Below, one piece after another: positions 1 to 12,274 of a stretch of DNA of 64,000 nt. The notes under the pieces were generated by a model that was not told the DNA's origin, ran no database searches, and was given only the letters and a program-made list of their open reading frames with translations. How positions within the stretch are numbered: position 1 is the first letter of the stretch; each line of letters starts with the position of its first letter. Source of the stretch: Pseudomonadota bacterium (GTDB lineage Bacteria; Pseudomonadota; Gammaproteobacteria; Steroidobacterales; Steroidobacteraceae). A program made the translations under genes and the position numbers. The stretch lies in NCBI GenBank assembly GCA_021815925.1, contig JAKAZL010000002.1, positions 1 to 64,000 on the forward strand, read 5' to 3'.

Positions 1-264
1 GGCGATTGCCCATGGGCGACACAGCGCCCGGCACTGCTCGCGCCACAGGCGCGCTTGGGTGAGCGTGTGCGCCGGATATTCGCCGAGGGTCACCTGCTGC
101 TTCTTCGCGCCGCGACCGCCGAGGCGGTATTGCATACGTCAGACCTTCTTGCCGGTGGGCTGCACCTCGAGGTAGAGCCCGCCGCCGTCCGCGAGCGGAT
201 CGCTGCGCTCTTTCGCCTGCGATCGCTGGAGTTTCACGTCGTTGAGCGCCACGCGTGCCGCCAT
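1..264 (-). pseudogene. Decayed N-terminal part of a P4/SGI1-type tyrosine integrase
   Basis: The minus-strand reading from ATG at 264 gives the N-terminal arm-binding domain (DUF4102 type) of a site-specific tyrosine recombinase. It contains ADGGGLYLEV and PTGKK, and after the stop QYRLGG and VTLGEYP, in the order normal for this family. An in-frame TGA at 139-141 stands where the family has Trp (GKKV-stop-RMQYRLGG), so a single TGG-to-TGA change explains it. Near 19-24 the frame appears to slip by one base: the other frame reads AHGQSP, like the conserved AQGIDP-type segment. The gene runs off the window's left edge, so the catalytic domain is not seen. It reads in the same direction as mnmE, away from the mnmE 3' end. 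The family call is firm; loss of function is inferred from two lesions. Confidence 0.75.
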
Positions 265-300
265 GGATTTCGGACCCCGTACGGCGATAAGAATCGGTAA

Positions 301-363
301 GTGCCCCACGAACATTTTCCGACCCCCTCCATGGGGGGCACCGTGGGGCACCTATGGGGGCAC
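301..363. repeat. Cluster of four GGGGCAC-type heptamers (possible integrase arm sites)
   Basis: One inverted copy (GTGCCCC, 301-307) and three direct copies (GGGGCAC at 335-341, 345-351 and 357-363) lie between the integrase start and the mnmE attachment core. Short repeats in this position are typical of arm-type binding sites for an element's own integrase. Their presence is seen directly; their role is inferred. Confidence 0.45.
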
Positions 364-407
364 GACAACAAGGCTGCCCGGGGACAAGAATGGACGAAGA
401 TGGAGCG

Positions 408-430
408 AAGTGCCTAGAAACTAGGCACTT
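408..430. terminator. Perfect 10-bp inverted repeat with AAA loop
   Basis: AAGTGCCTAG (408-417) is followed by AAA and its exact complement (421-430). It lies 45 bp past the mnmE stop, so it may be the mnmE transcript end. It could equally be a protein-binding palindrome of the integrated element. There is no clear T-run on either side. Confidence 0.4.
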
Positions 431-474
431 CTTGAACGTTCAGCGGAAGTCGCTGGACGTCTCCGGACGTCCCG

Positions 475-492
475 CTATTTTCCGATGCAGAA
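475..492 (-). other. SGI1-type attachment core at the mnmE 3' end
   Basis: The last 18 bases of mnmE (minus strand TTCTGCATCGGAAAATAG) closely resemble the 18-bp core used by Salmonella genomic island 1 and relatives, which insert at the 3' end of trmE/mnmE. With an integrase remnant immediately beyond, this is probably one junction of an integrated element. The matching second copy would lie to the left, outside the window. I found no second copy within 1-474. Confidence 0.55.
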
Positions 493-1827
493 GCTGCCGA
501 AGATGCGTCCGAGGAGGTCCTCGCTGGTGAATTCCCCGGTGATCTCGCTCAGCGCCTGCTGTGCACCGCGCAACTCCTCGGCCACGAGTTCCCCGGAGCG
601 GCTCTCGCGCAGCCGGTGCTCAGCGGCTTCGACGTGGCCGCGCGCCCGGCGCAACGCCTCCAGATGGCGGCGCCGGGCCGAGACGCTGCCGGCGTCGACG
701 CTCTTGAATCCCACGCAGTCCTTCAGATGATCGCGCAACCGATCCAGGCCTGCGCCGGTCAGCGCCGAGATCGCGATGCGCGGTGGCCCCGTGAGCGTGT
801 CGGCGAGCGGAATGCCGCTCGACAGATCGCTCTTGTTCAGCACCAACGTGACCGGCACATCGCGCGGCAGGCGCTCGCGCTCCTGCGCATAGGCGCGCGC
901 ATCCGGGTCGGCGGTCAGGTCGATCACGAACAGCACCCGGTCGGCGCGGCGCATCTGTTCATGCGCCCGGCGGATGCCTTCCGCCTCGACGACATCGGCG
1001 CTGTCGCGCAATCCCGCGGTGTCGAGTACGTGCAGAGGCATGCCGTCGATGTCGATCCGCTCGCGCACGATGTCGCGCGTCGTGCCCGGAATCGGCGTGA
1101 CGATCGCCGCCTCGTACCCAGCCAGGCGGTTGAGCAGGCTTGACTTGCCGGCGTTGGGGCGCCCGGCGATCACGACGGTCATGCCCTCGCGCAGCAACGC
1201 CCCCTGGCGGGCGCTCTGCTCGACGGCGTCGAAGTGATCGTTCAACGTGTGGAACCGATCGTGCAGCTGACGGTCCGCGAGGAAGTCCACTTCCTCCTCC
1301 GGAAAATCGATCGCCGCCTCCACGTGCGCACGCACGTCGGTGACCGCTTCGGTGAGTCCATGCACCATCGCGGAGAACTCGCCCTGCAGCGAGCGCATCG
1401 CGGCGCGCGCCGCTTCGCGCGACCCGGCGTCGACCAGATCGGCGATCGCCTCGGCCTGGGCCAGATCGAGCTTGTTATTGAGAAAGGCGCGCAGGGTGAA
1501 TTCCCCGGGTTGCGCCCGGCGCGCACCGATCTCGAGGATGCGCTGCACCACCGCTTCGAGCACCGCCGGCCCGCCGTGGCCGTGCAGCTCCAGGACGTGC
1601 TCACCGGTATAGGAATGCGGCGCTGGAAAGAACAGAGCCAGCCCGGCATCGAGCGGCTCGCGCGCGCCATCCAGGAAGCGCGCGAAGCGCGCGGTGCGCG
1701 CCGGCGGCAGCTCGCCGAGCAGCACCGCGGCGATCTCGGGCGCTTTCGGCCCGGAAACGCGCACGATGCCGATGCCGCCGCGGCCGGGCGGCGTAGCCGG
1801 CGCCACGATCGTGTCCGTACGAGTCAT
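475..1827 (-). CDS. mnmE: tRNA uridine-5-carboxymethylaminomethyl synthesis GTPase MnmE
   Basis: MnmE works with MnmG to modify the wobble uridine (position 34) of several tRNAs. The protein has 450 residues, against about 454 in E. coli. It has the N-terminal tetrahydrofolate-binding domain, then an embedded Ras-like G domain: G1 GRPNAGKSS at about 222-230, a DTAG switch motif, and NKSD for guanine recognition. The extreme C-terminus FCIGK retains the conserved Cys. It is the last gene of the leftward rpmH-rnpA-yidD-yidC-mnmE group, 42 bp after yidC. The partner gene mnmG, often next in gammaproteobacteria, is not in the window. The 3' end doubles as an integration target. Confidence 0.97.
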   Translation of the reverse strand: MTRTDTIVAPATPPGRGGIGIVRVSGPKAPEIAAVLLGELPPARTARFARFLDGAREPLDAGLALFFPAPHSYTGEHVLELHGHGGPAVLEAVVQRILEIGARRAQPGEFTLRAFLNNKLDLAQAEAIADLVDAGSREAARAAMRSLQGEFSAMVHGLTEAVTDVRAHVEAAIDFPEEEVDFLADRQLHDRFHTLNDHFDAVEQSARQGALLREGMTVVIAGRPNAGKSSLLNRLAGYEAAIVTPIPGTTRDIVRERIDIDGMPLHVLDTAGLRDSADVVEAEGIRRAHEQMRRADRVLFVIDLTADPDARAYAQERERLPRDVPVTLVLNKSDLSSGIPLADTLTGPPRIAISALTGAGLDRLRDHLKDCVGFKSVDAGSVSARRRHLEALRRARGHVEAAEHRLRESRSGELVAEELRGAQQALSEITGEFTSEDLLGRIFGSFCIGK

Positions 1828-1869
1828 GCGCGCAAGGGTACCCCCGCGGCCACGGCGATTGAAGGGGCG

Positions 1870-3552
1870 CTAGCTGCGGCTGCCCGCGGCCGCCGTGATG
1901 CGGCGGTTGATGTTCCACTGCTGCGCGATCGACAGCAGGCTGTTCACCACGTAGTACAGCACCAGGCCCGAGGGGAAGAACGCGAACATCCCGGCCATCA
2001 TGAGCGGCATGATCATGAACATCTTGGCCTGGACCGGATCGGCTGGCGCCGGATTGAGCTTGAACTGCAGGAAGCCGGTCAGCGCCATGACGGCCGGCAG
2101 GATGAAGTACGGGTCGCGCGAGGAGAGGTCCTGGATCCAGAACATGAACGGCGCCTGGCGCAGCTCGACGCTGTAGAGCAGCACCCAGTAGAAGGCGATG
2201 AACACGGGAAACTGCAGGATCATCGGCAGACAGCCCGAGACCGGATTGACCTTCTCGCGCTTGTACAGCTCCATCATGGCCCGGCCGAGCTGCTCTTTGT
2301 CGTCCTTGTAGGTTTCCTGGATGTTCTTGATGCGCGGCCCGAGCGCCTTCATCTTGGCCATCGAGCGGCCGCTGGCCTCCGAGAGCGGATAGAACAGCAG
2401 CTTCAGCAGCACGGTCACGAGGATGATCGCCACGCCCCAGTTGCCGGTCAGCCGATGCGCGTGGCTCAGCAGCCAGAACAGCGGCCGGGCCAGGATCGTG
2501 AGCTTGCCGTAATCGTCCAGGTAGGTCAGGGTCGGGTCCGTCTGCTCCAGCTGCGCGTGCAGCGTGGGTCCGACGAACAGGGTCTGGCCAATGGCCAGAG
2601 CCGTTCCCGGTGCCACGGTATGCGCCGGGCCCGTTGCCGCCAGCAGGTAGCTCGACCCCGAGACCTCGGAGGTGAAGTGGTAAGGCGCGCCCTTCGGCGG
2701 CACCACGGCGCTGACGAAGTCATGCTGGGGCACGGCGATCCAGCCGCCGGTGACCTCCCGCGCGTAATGATGGTAGTCGCTGCTCGCCGGATCGAGCTTG
2801 ACGTATTCGTGTCCGTTCCAGACGGCCGGGCCGTGGTAGGCCTTGCTGCCCGGATCGAAGTAGCTGCCGCTGGTGCGCGGATCGTTGCGGACCAGCTGCG
2901 CGTACTGCGAGAACGTCCAGGGCTGCGCGGTACCGTTGTGGATCGCGTAGGTCAGGCCGATGCGGTAGGAGCCGCGGTGGAATACGAAGGTCTTCGTGAC
3001 CGTAAGGCCACCGCTCTGCCAGGTGAGGGGTACCCGCAGCTCGCCCGAGGGGCCCATGCGGTAATCCAGACGCGGGGTGCTGAACAGGGCGCTCTGCGTC
3101 GGATAAGCCGCGCCGCCCGACCCGGTGAGTCCGCTCTGCAGCAGGTAGATCGAGTCGGGTGCGGTGTTCTCGAGCTGAACGCGCGGCGCCTGACCTTTGA
3201 TCCTCGCGTACTTCAGCAGGTCGACTTTCTCAAGCGTGCCGCCCACGGTGCTGATCGTGAGGTCGTAGACGTCGGTGCGCACGTGGATGACGGCAGCGCC
3301 CGCGGGGGCGGCAACGGCGGTGCCCGGCGTTGCGGGACTTGCCGATGGCGCCGGGACCGGTGCGCCGCTGCGGGGTGCCGCGGGTGCCGCACTTTGCGGC
3401 ACGTTGTTCGCCAGAGCCGGCGTCGCGGAATTCTGCGTCTGCGTCGCGACCGGGGTCGTTGTCGCGGGGAACTGCTCGCTCCACAGGGTGTAGTTGAACC
3501 ACAGCAGCAGCAGCAATCCGATCCAGAGGAAGTAGCGCAGTTGATTAGTCAT
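1870..3552 (-). CDS. yidC: Membrane protein insertase YidC
   Basis: YidC inserts and folds inner-membrane proteins, alone or with SecYEG; F1Fo subunit c is a classic substrate. The 560-residue product starts [10 protein letters not shown] with an N-terminal membrane anchor. A large periplasmic beta-domain follows (about 60-340), then the conserved five-helix insertase core with GCLPMILQ and MPLMMAG segments. The ATG at 3552 fits homologues; an in-frame upstream start at 3564 would only add four residues. The start overlaps the yidD end by 8 bp, which suggests coupled translation in the rpmH-rnpA-yidD-yidC operon. Confidence 0.97.
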   Translation of the reverse strand: MTNQLRYFLWIGLLLLLWFNYTLWSEQFPATTTPVATQTQNSATPALANNVPQSAAPAAPRSGAPVPAPSASPATPGTAVAAPAGAAVIHVRTDVYDLTISTVGGTLEKVDLLKYARIKGQAPRVQLENTAPDSIYLLQSGLTGSGGAAYPTQSALFSTPRLDYRMGPSGELRVPLTWQSGGLTVTKTFVFHRGSYRIGLTYAIHNGTAQPWTFSQYAQLVRNDPRTSGSYFDPGSKAYHGPAVWNGHEYVKLDPASSDYHHYAREVTGGWIAVPQHDFVSAVVPPKGAPYHFTSEVSGSSYLLAATGPAHTVAPGTALAIGQTLFVGPTLHAQLEQTDPTLTYLDDYGKLTILARPLFWLLSHAHRLTGNWGVAIILVTVLLKLLFYPLSEASGRSMAKMKALGPRIKNIQETYKDDKEQLGRAMMELYKREKVNPVSGCLPMILQFPVFIAFYWVLLYSVELRQAPFMFWIQDLSSRDPYFILPAVMALTGFLQFKLNPAPADPVQAKMFMIMPLMMAGMFAFFPSGLVLYYVVNSLLSIAQQWNINRRITAAAGSRS

Positions 3553-3790
3553 GTCGGTGAGCAATGCGGGTCGAGCCTAGGGTCGGCACGGGATCGTAAC
3601 CGCCGGGGTGCCAGGGATGGCAGCGGCCGATGCGGGTCAGCGCCAGCCAGCTGCCGCGCAGGACGCCGAAGCGCTCGATGGCTTCGAGCGCGTACTGGGA
3701 GCAGGACGGATGGAAGCGGCAGTTCCGGCCCAGCAGAGGACTGATGGTCCACTGATACAGCCGGATCAGCGCGATCGCGAGTGCGCGCAT
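3545..3790 (-). CDS. yidD: Membrane protein insertion efficiency factor YidD
   Basis: This small protein of 81 residues is associated with YidC-dependent insertion. The family signature is complete: an amphipathic N-terminus ([14 protein letters not shown]), then [11 protein letters not shown] and [10 protein letters not shown]. The ATG at 3790 is chosen because a GGGAGGTGA ribosome-binding site lies just upstream. A GTG 21 bases earlier in frame would put that site inside the coding region. It overlaps the rnpA end (24 bp) and the yidC start (8 bp), the usual compact arrangement. Confidence 0.93.
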   Translation of the reverse strand: MRALAIALIRLYQWTISPLLGRNCRFHPSCSQYALEAIERFGVLRGSWLALTRIGRCHPWHPGGYDPVPTLGSTRIAHRHD

Positions 3791-4149
3791 CGTTCGCTCA
3801 CCTCCCGCCACAGACCCGCCAGGCTCTCGTGCAGCTGCGCGCCCGCAGCGCCATGCGCCCGGGCGCGCGCGCCGACGATGATATCCACGGCCGGCAGGGC
3901 ATGCTGGTGCAGCCGAAAGGACTCGCGGATGATGCGGCGAATGCGATTGCGCTCCACGGCGGTGCGGGTCACGCGCAGCGCGACCGCCAGGCCGAGGCGG
4001 GGAGCGGTCTTGTCATTGCCGATCACTGTCACCGCGAAGAATCCGTTGCCAAAGCGTCTGCCGCGCGCGCGCGCGGCATCGAACTCCGGCTTATGTCGCA
4101 CGCGCCGGCTCGCCGGGAAGGTCAGTCGCTCTCGAGGTTCGCGGGGCAT
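3766..4149 (-). CDS. rnpA: Ribonuclease P protein component
   Basis: RnpA is the protein subunit that assists the RNase P ribozyme in trimming tRNA 5' leaders. The product has 127 residues from ATG at 4149, beginning [12 protein letters not shown]. It carries the family motif [13 protein letters not shown] and many Arg residues for RNA contact. The same frame stays open upstream to 4413, but that stretch overlaps rpmH and matches nothing in RnpA, so the internal ATG was chosen. It lies between rpmH and yidD as in most bacteria. Confidence 0.95.
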   Translation of the reverse strand: MPREPRERLTFPASRRVRHKPEFDAARARGRRFGNGFFAVTVIGNDKTAPRLGLAVALRVTRTAVERNRIRRIIRESFRLHQHALPAVDIIVGARARAHGAAGAQLHESLAGLWREVSERCAHSRSR

Positions 4150-4244
4150 GTGGGCCGCCTCGCTCACCGCCGAAGGTCGGCTGCTGTCCGCCCGGGGGCC
4201 GGCTCGGGTCGCGCCCTGAGGTGCTGCAACCCGGCGCCCGCGGC

Positions 4245-4379
4245 CTACGGGATCAGCTTCCTGCGTCCTTTGGCACGGCGTCGGGCCAGCACTTTGCGGC
4301 CGTTTTGGGTCGCCATGCGCGCCCGGAACCCGTGCGTGCGCTTGCGGCGCAGCTTGCTCGGTTGATAGGTACGCTTCAT
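4245..4379 (-). CDS. rpmH: 50S ribosomal protein L34
   Basis: This is a 44-residue, very basic protein read from ATG at 4379 to TAG at 4245. It opens [18 protein letters not shown] and continues with [20 protein letters not shown], the standard L34 sequence. It is the first gene of the leftward operon that continues into rnpA (95 bp gap) and is divergent from dnaA. It shadows the open upstream extension of the rnpA frame, which should not be annotated. Confidence 0.97.
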   Translation of the reverse strand: MKRTYQPSKLRRKRTHGFRARMATQNGRKVLARRRAKGRRKLIP

Positions 4380-4691
4380 ACCGGGGCTCCAGAAGATCCG
4401 TTAGGGGTTCCAAAAAGGGGCGGCAAGGCTAAGCCGTTGACCGCCAAGGTGTCAATCTTTTATCGCTCGAAATTCTTCAGCACGGCGGCCGATCGGTATA
4501 GACTGCCGAGCCTTTTCCACGAAGCCGGACCCATCCATGATGCACTTTCTGCGGCTGCGCCGCAGCGGCATCTGTTCGCGCGCTTGCCGTGAGCTCGCCC
4601 GGCGGACCCCGAGCCATGCGCCCGGGGATCTCTGCAGGCGAGCTGCCGCGGCCGGGAACGGCGCTTAGAACGAATCGGGAGAGGTGCGTAG
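4380..4691. promoter_or_regulatory. Divergent rpmH/dnaA control region
   Basis: This 312-bp gap has no gene. It should hold the leftward rpmH promoter (a minus-strand TTGACA occurs near 4455-4460) and the rightward dnaA promoter (best -10 candidate TATAGA at 4497-4502, with a poor -35). One weak DnaA-box-like word with two mismatches, TTTTCCACG, is at 4513-4521. It could provide dnaA self-control, but it is far poorer than the boxes at 6033-6249. A GGGAGAGG ribosome-binding site precedes the dnaA GTG. Confidence 0.45.
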
Positions 4692-6032
4692 GTGGAAGCG
4701 TCCCTGTGGGCTCGGTGCGTGTCGGCCTTGGAAGCCGAGCTCCCGGAACAGCAGTTCAACACCTGGGTGCGCCCGTTGCAGGCGCTCGAGGGCGCCGGCG
4801 CGCTGAAGCTGCTGGCCCCGAACCGCTTCGTCGTCGAATGGATCAACGAGCGGCTGCTGCCGCGCATCGGCGAGCTGCTGCGCGACAAGAGCACCGGGGA
4901 CGTGCCGATCGTGACGGTGGAGGTCGGCTCGCGCAACGTGACGCCCGAGGCGGCGCCGAATCCGGTGCCCGAGGCGCCCAAGCGCCCCCGCCGGGCCGAG
5001 GGCCTGGTCATCGGCGCGCGGCTCAATGCGGATTTCTCGTTCGCGACCTTCGTCGAGGGCAAGAGCAACCAGATGGCGAAGGCCGCCTCGCTGCAGGTCG
5101 CGGAAAACCCGGGCCGCGCCTATAACCCGCTGTTCCTCTACGGTGGGGTTGGCCTGGGCAAGACGCACCTGATGCATGCGATTGCGCACTACATCCGCGA
5201 GCATAACGAGGAGGCTCGGATCGCCTACGTGCACTCGGAGCGTTTCGTCAGCGACATGGTCCGGGCGCTGCAGCACAACTCGATGAACGAGTTCAAGACC
5301 GCGTACCGCTCCCTCGATGCGCTGCTGATCGACGATATTCAGTTTTTCGCCGGCAAGGATCGCTCGCAGGAAGAGTTTTTCCATACGTTCAATGCGCTGC
5401 TGGAAGGGCAGCACCAGGTCATTCTCAGCTGTGACCGCTATCCGAAGGAGGTTCAGGGCCTCGAGGAGCGGCTGAAGTCGCGGTTCGGCTGGGGATTGAC
5501 GGTGGCAGTCGAGCCGCCGGAGCTGGAGACCTGCGTGGCGATCCTGATGAGCAAGTCGCGCCAGTTCGGCATGCCGCTGCCGGAGGAGGTCGCGTTCTTC
5601 ATTGCCAAGCGAATCCGCTCCAACGTGCGCGAGCTGGAAGGGGCACTGCGCCGGGTGATCGCCAATGCGCGCTTCACCGGGCATCCCATCACGCTCGAGT
5701 TCACCAAGGAGGCCTTGAAGGACCTGTTGTCGTTGCAGGCGAAACTGGTCACCATCGAGAACATCCAGAAGACGGTGGCGGACTACTACAAGGTGCGCGT
5801 GGCGGATCTGCTGTCCAAGCGACGCAGCCGTTCGGTGGCGCGGCCGCGCCAGGTGGCGATGGCGCTCGCCAAGGAGCTCACCAGTCAGAGTCTGCCGGAG
5901 ATCGGCGATGCCTTCGGTGGACGCGACCACACGACTGTGTTGCATGCCTGCAAGCGCATCAAGGAGTTGAGGGACATCGACGTCAGGATGAGCGAGGACT
6001 ACTCGAACCTGTTGAGAACCCTCACGGCCTGA
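4692..6032 (+). CDS. dnaA: Chromosomal replication initiator DnaA
   Basis: DnaA binds DnaA boxes, melts oriC and loads the DnaB helicase. The product has 446 residues from GTG at 4692 (E. coli 467), the difference being a short linker. Domain I spans about 1-80 (LPEQQFNTW). The AAA+ domain has Walker A GGVGLGKT at 151-158, Walker B LLIDDIQF, and a sensor region RELEGALRR. Domain IV ends in the DnaA-box-recognition signature [15 protein letters not shown]. It is followed by a box-bearing gap and dnaN, the common initiator-clamp order. Confidence 0.98.
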   Translation: MEASLWARCVSALEAELPEQQFNTWVRPLQALEGAGALKLLAPNRFVVEWINERLLPRIGELLRDKSTGDVPIVTVEVGSRNVTPEAAPNPVPEAPKRPRRAEGLVIGARLNADFSFATFVEGKSNQMAKAASLQVAENPGRAYNPLFLYGGVGLGKTHLMHAIAHYIREHNEEARIAYVHSERFVSDMVRALQHNSMNEFKTAYRSLDALLIDDIQFFAGKDRSQEEFFHTFNALLEGQHQVILSCDRYPKEVQGLEERLKSRFGWGLTVAVEPPELETCVAILMSKSRQFGMPLPEEVAFFIAKRIRSNVRELEGALRRVIANARFTGHPITLEFTKEALKDLLSLQAKLVTIENIQKTVADYYKVRVADLLSKRRSRSVARPRQVAMALAKELTSQSLPEIGDAFGGRDHTTVLHACKRIKELRDIDVRMSEDYSNLLRTLTA

Positions 6033-6249
6033 GGGGACAAGTCTGTGGATTACCGGTGCATGATCTTGGGGATAAAGTTACGCACAGATGACGCACAGCT
6101 CGTACCCAGGAACTCCCCACAAAGCGCGAGCGCGAGCGGTACGCAAGCGCTTGATCAGGCTGGGATCCGGTCGAAATGAGCACTATCCACAGGCCCAATC
6201 ATCACTACAATCTGAATTCTTAAAGACCTAAGAGAAGAAGATTAGACCT
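6033..6249. other. oriC: Candidate replication origin (oriC) between dnaA and dnaN
   Basis: This 217-bp non-coding gap contains three DnaA boxes that differ by one base from TTATCCACA or its complement: TGTGGATTA (6044-6052), TGGGGATAA (6067-6075) and CTATCCACA (6183-6191). A weaker TTACGCACA is at 6078-6086. The right end (about 6195-6249) is clearly AT-richer than its surroundings and could be the unwinding element. The same stretch has a TACAAT (6206-6211) that may be the dnaN -10. Boxes plus position make this the best oriC candidate in the window; activity is inferred. Confidence 0.6.
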
Positions 6250-7344
6250 ATGAAGCTGATGGCGAAGCGCGAGGAGCTTCTCGCTCCCCTGCAAAGCGTG
6301 ATCGGTGTGGTCGAGCGGCGTCAGACGATGCCAGTGCTCGCCAACGTTCTGCTCTCGGCACGCGATAAGCGGCTGGGCATGACGGGTACGGATCTGGAAG
6401 TGGAGCTGTCGGCCACGAGCGCCGTGCAGGTCGAGGCCGCCGGCGATGTCACGGTGCCGGGACGGAAGTTCCTGGACATTCTGCGAGCGCTGCCGAGCGG
6501 CACCGACGTGACGCTGAGCACCGAGGGCGAGAAGGCAACGGTGCGAGCCGGCCGCAGCCGCTTCACGCTGGCGACTCTGCCAGCCGGGGAATTCCCCGTG
6601 CTCGAAGAGATCCATGCACAGCAGACCCTCGCCCTGTCGCAGGGGGAGTTTCATCGGCTGATCGACAAGACGCACTTTTCGATGGCGCAGCAGGACGTGC
6701 GTTATTACCTCAACGGGTTGTTGTTCGAGACCCAGGAGCGGACCCTGCGCGCCGTCGCGACGGACGGGCACCGCCTGGCACTGTGTGAGATAACGCTCGC
6801 CGAGGCGGCGCGCGCCGGACAGGTGATCGTGCCCCGCAAGGCCATCCTCGAGCTGCAGCGCATCCTGGGAGCCGAAGGACAGATCGAGCTGGCGATCGGT
6901 ACCAATCACGTTCGTGCCCAGATTGGCGACATTCGCTTCACTTCGAAGCTGATTGACGGTCGTTTCCCGGAGTACGGGCGAGTCATTCCGGAAAGCCCCA
7001 GCAAGATCGCCCTGGCGGACCGGGAGCTGCTGCGCCAAGCGTTGCAGCGTACGGCGATTCTTTCGAACGAGAAGTACCGGGGAATCCGCGTCGGCCTCAA
7101 GACAGGCCTGATGACTGTGCAGGCCCACAACCCCGAGCACGAGGAAGCCGAGGACCAGATCGAGATCGACTATACGGGAGACGAGGTCGAGATCGGCTTC
7201 AACGTCAATTATCTCCTGGATGCTTTGAGCGCGATCGAGACAGATCGCGTGGAGCTGGGGTTCACGGATGCCAACAGCAGCTGCCTGATCCGGGCACCGG
7301 GACTGGGAGATGCCCGTTACGTGGTCATGCCCATGCGGCTTTGA
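6250..7344 (+). CDS. dnaN: DNA polymerase III beta sliding clamp
   Basis: The clamp encircles DNA as a dimer and tethers the replicative polymerase. The product has 364 residues, near the E. coli length of 366, with three repeated clamp domains. It starts MKLMAKREELLAPLQSV and ends with the conserved YVVMPMRL tail that forms part of the partner-binding pocket. The ATG follows a purine-rich AGAGAAGAAGA tract. It lies between dnaA and recF. Confidence 0.98.
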   Translation: MKLMAKREELLAPLQSVIGVVERRQTMPVLANVLLSARDKRLGMTGTDLEVELSATSAVQVEAAGDVTVPGRKFLDILRALPSGTDVTLSTEGEKATVRAGRSRFTLATLPAGEFPVLEEIHAQQTLALSQGEFHRLIDKTHFSMAQQDVRYYLNGLLFETQERTLRAVATDGHRLALCEITLAEAARAGQVIVPRKAILELQRILGAEGQIELAIGTNHVRAQIGDIRFTSKLIDGRFPEYGRVIPESPSKIALADRELLRQALQRTAILSNEKYRGIRVGLKTGLMTVQAHNPEHEEAEDQIEIDYTGDEVEIGFNVNYLLDALSAIETDRVELGFTDANSSCLIRAPGLGDARYVVMPMRL

Positions 7345-7391
7345 GCTCGCGTGGCAGGCCGGGACGGAGCGCGTGAGCGTGCGTGGGGTCC

Positions 7392-10894
<3,503 letters not shown>

Positions 10895-11110
10895 TCCGGC
10901 GGGATGCCTCGCTCGGTGGAGATGAGATCGGCACCGCAGGCTCCTCGCCCGGGCGCCTGCCGGACTGCTTGCGGCGGCGCGGAGCGGGCGCATCGGGCCG
11001 CTGCACAGGGGTTCGCATCCTGTATGCGCCGCGGCGCTGCGCCGGTGCAAACCGCCTGCTGCGCGACTTCCGCGACCGCGCAGCAGGGCCGAGCCTCGGG
11101 GGGCTGACGG

Positions 11111-12103
11111 TTAGCGATTCACGGTCGCCATGCCCGCGGGCGGATAGCGCATGCCCGCGGCCGCCCCGGGCGGGAACACCGCCGCGAGCGCTTCCAGATC
11201 CGCGCCGCTGAGCTGCACCTCGAGTGCACCGAGATTTTCGGTGAGACGCTCGCGCCGCTTGGTGCCCGGTATGGCGATGACGTCTTCGCCCTGAGCGAGC
11301 ACCCACGCCAGTGCCAGCTGCGCGGCGGTGCAGCCGCGCGCGGCGGCCAGCGCGCGCACCCGCCCGAGCAGGTGCAGGTTGCGCGCGAAGTTCTCTTCCT
11401 GAAAGCGCGGATGGTTGCGTCGGAAATCGTCTTCCGCCAAGTCCTCCGGCCGCGTGAACGCGCCGGTGAGAAAGCCGCGCCCGAGCGGGGAGTAGGCCAC
11501 CAGGGCGACCCCCAGACGGCGGCACGCCGCCAGCATGCCGTTCTCCTCCACGTCGCGCGACCACAGAGAAAATTCGCTCTGCAGCGCAGCGATCGGATGG
11601 ACGCGAGCGGCACGCTCGAGCGTCGTGGCCGAGGCTTCGGACAGCCCCAGATAGCGCACCTTGCCCGCGGCGACGAGCTCGGCCATCGCGCCGACGGTCT
11701 CCTCGATCGGCACCTCGGGATCCACCCGATGCTGGTAGTACAGGTCGATGTGTTCCACCCCGAGGCGCTTGAGGCTCGCCTCGCAGGCGGCGCGCACGTA
11801 CTCGGGACGACCGCTGATCGCGCGGCGGTTCGGATTCGCCGCATCGCGCACGATGCCGAACTTGGTGGCAAGGAACACCCTATCGCGCCGGCCGTGGATC
11901 GCGCGGCCCACCAGCTCTTCGTTGGTGAATGGCCCGTACATGTCCGCGGTATCGAGCAGCGTCACGCCCCGCTCCAGCGCCAGGTGAATCGTTGCGAGCG
12001 ACTCGGCATCATCACCGGCGCCATAGAACTCGCTCATACCCATGCACCCCAACCCCAGGGCCGAGACGCGCGGCCCGTTGCGGCCGAGAACCCGTGTCTG
12101 CAT
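11111..12103 (-). CDS. Aldo/keto reductase
   Basis: This is a predicted NADPH-dependent oxidoreductase of 330 residues, close to AKR13-type enzymes. The catalytic tetrad is visible: Asp51 and Tyr56 (LLDTADMYG), Lys81 (ATKFG) and His125 (YYQHRVD). The (beta/alpha)8 barrel ends with a cofactor-binding segment, [10 protein letters not shown]. The ATG at 12103 ([10 protein letters not shown]) is chosen from homology; the frame is open far upstream but overlaps the divergent PLP-enzyme gene. The natural substrate is unknown. It stands alone on the minus strand, 216 bp from the gyrB end; I see nothing in that gap. Confidence 0.9.
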   Translation of the reverse strand: MQTRVLGRNGPRVSALGLGCMGMSEFYGAGDDAESLATIHLALERGVTLLDTADMYGPFTNEELVGRAIHGRRDRVFLATKFGIVRDAANPNRRAISGRPEYVRAACEASLKRLGVEHIDLYYQHRVDPEVPIEETVGAMAELVAAGKVRYLGLSEASATTLERAARVHPIAALQSEFSLWSRDVEENGMLAACRRLGVALVAYSPLGRGFLTGAFTRPEDLAEDDFRRNHPRFQEENFARNLHLLGRVRALAAARGCTAAQLALAWVLAQGEDVIAIPGTKRRERLTENLGALEVQLSGADLEALAAVFPPGAAAGMRYPPAGMATVNR

Positions 12104-12274
12104 GGCTAACTCCTTGTTCGTAATGAAAACTCCGCAGATCGACCGCCTGCGACTACCGTTCAGTATATCGCTGCGAACTCTCCCGCCGCCGCCCCGATTC
12201 GCCGCGCCCCCGCTGGGGTGGCGCGATGGCAGAATCCCCGCCAGCACTTTTACGTTCCGAAGGGGAACGCGACC

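Noticed and set aside
1234-3744. Long plus-strand open frame of 836 codons opposite mnmE and yidC
   Set aside because: It is antisense to two certain genes and has the Arg/Ala/Gly-rich composition of GC-rich shadow frames.
4150-4413. N-terminal extension of rnpA to 4413
   Set aside because: It overlaps rpmH and does not match RnpA; the ATG at 4149 gives the normal family length.
10904-11107. 67-codon open frame after gyrB
   Set aside because: No ribosome-binding site or recognisable motif; Ala/Arg-rich as expected by chance at this GC content.
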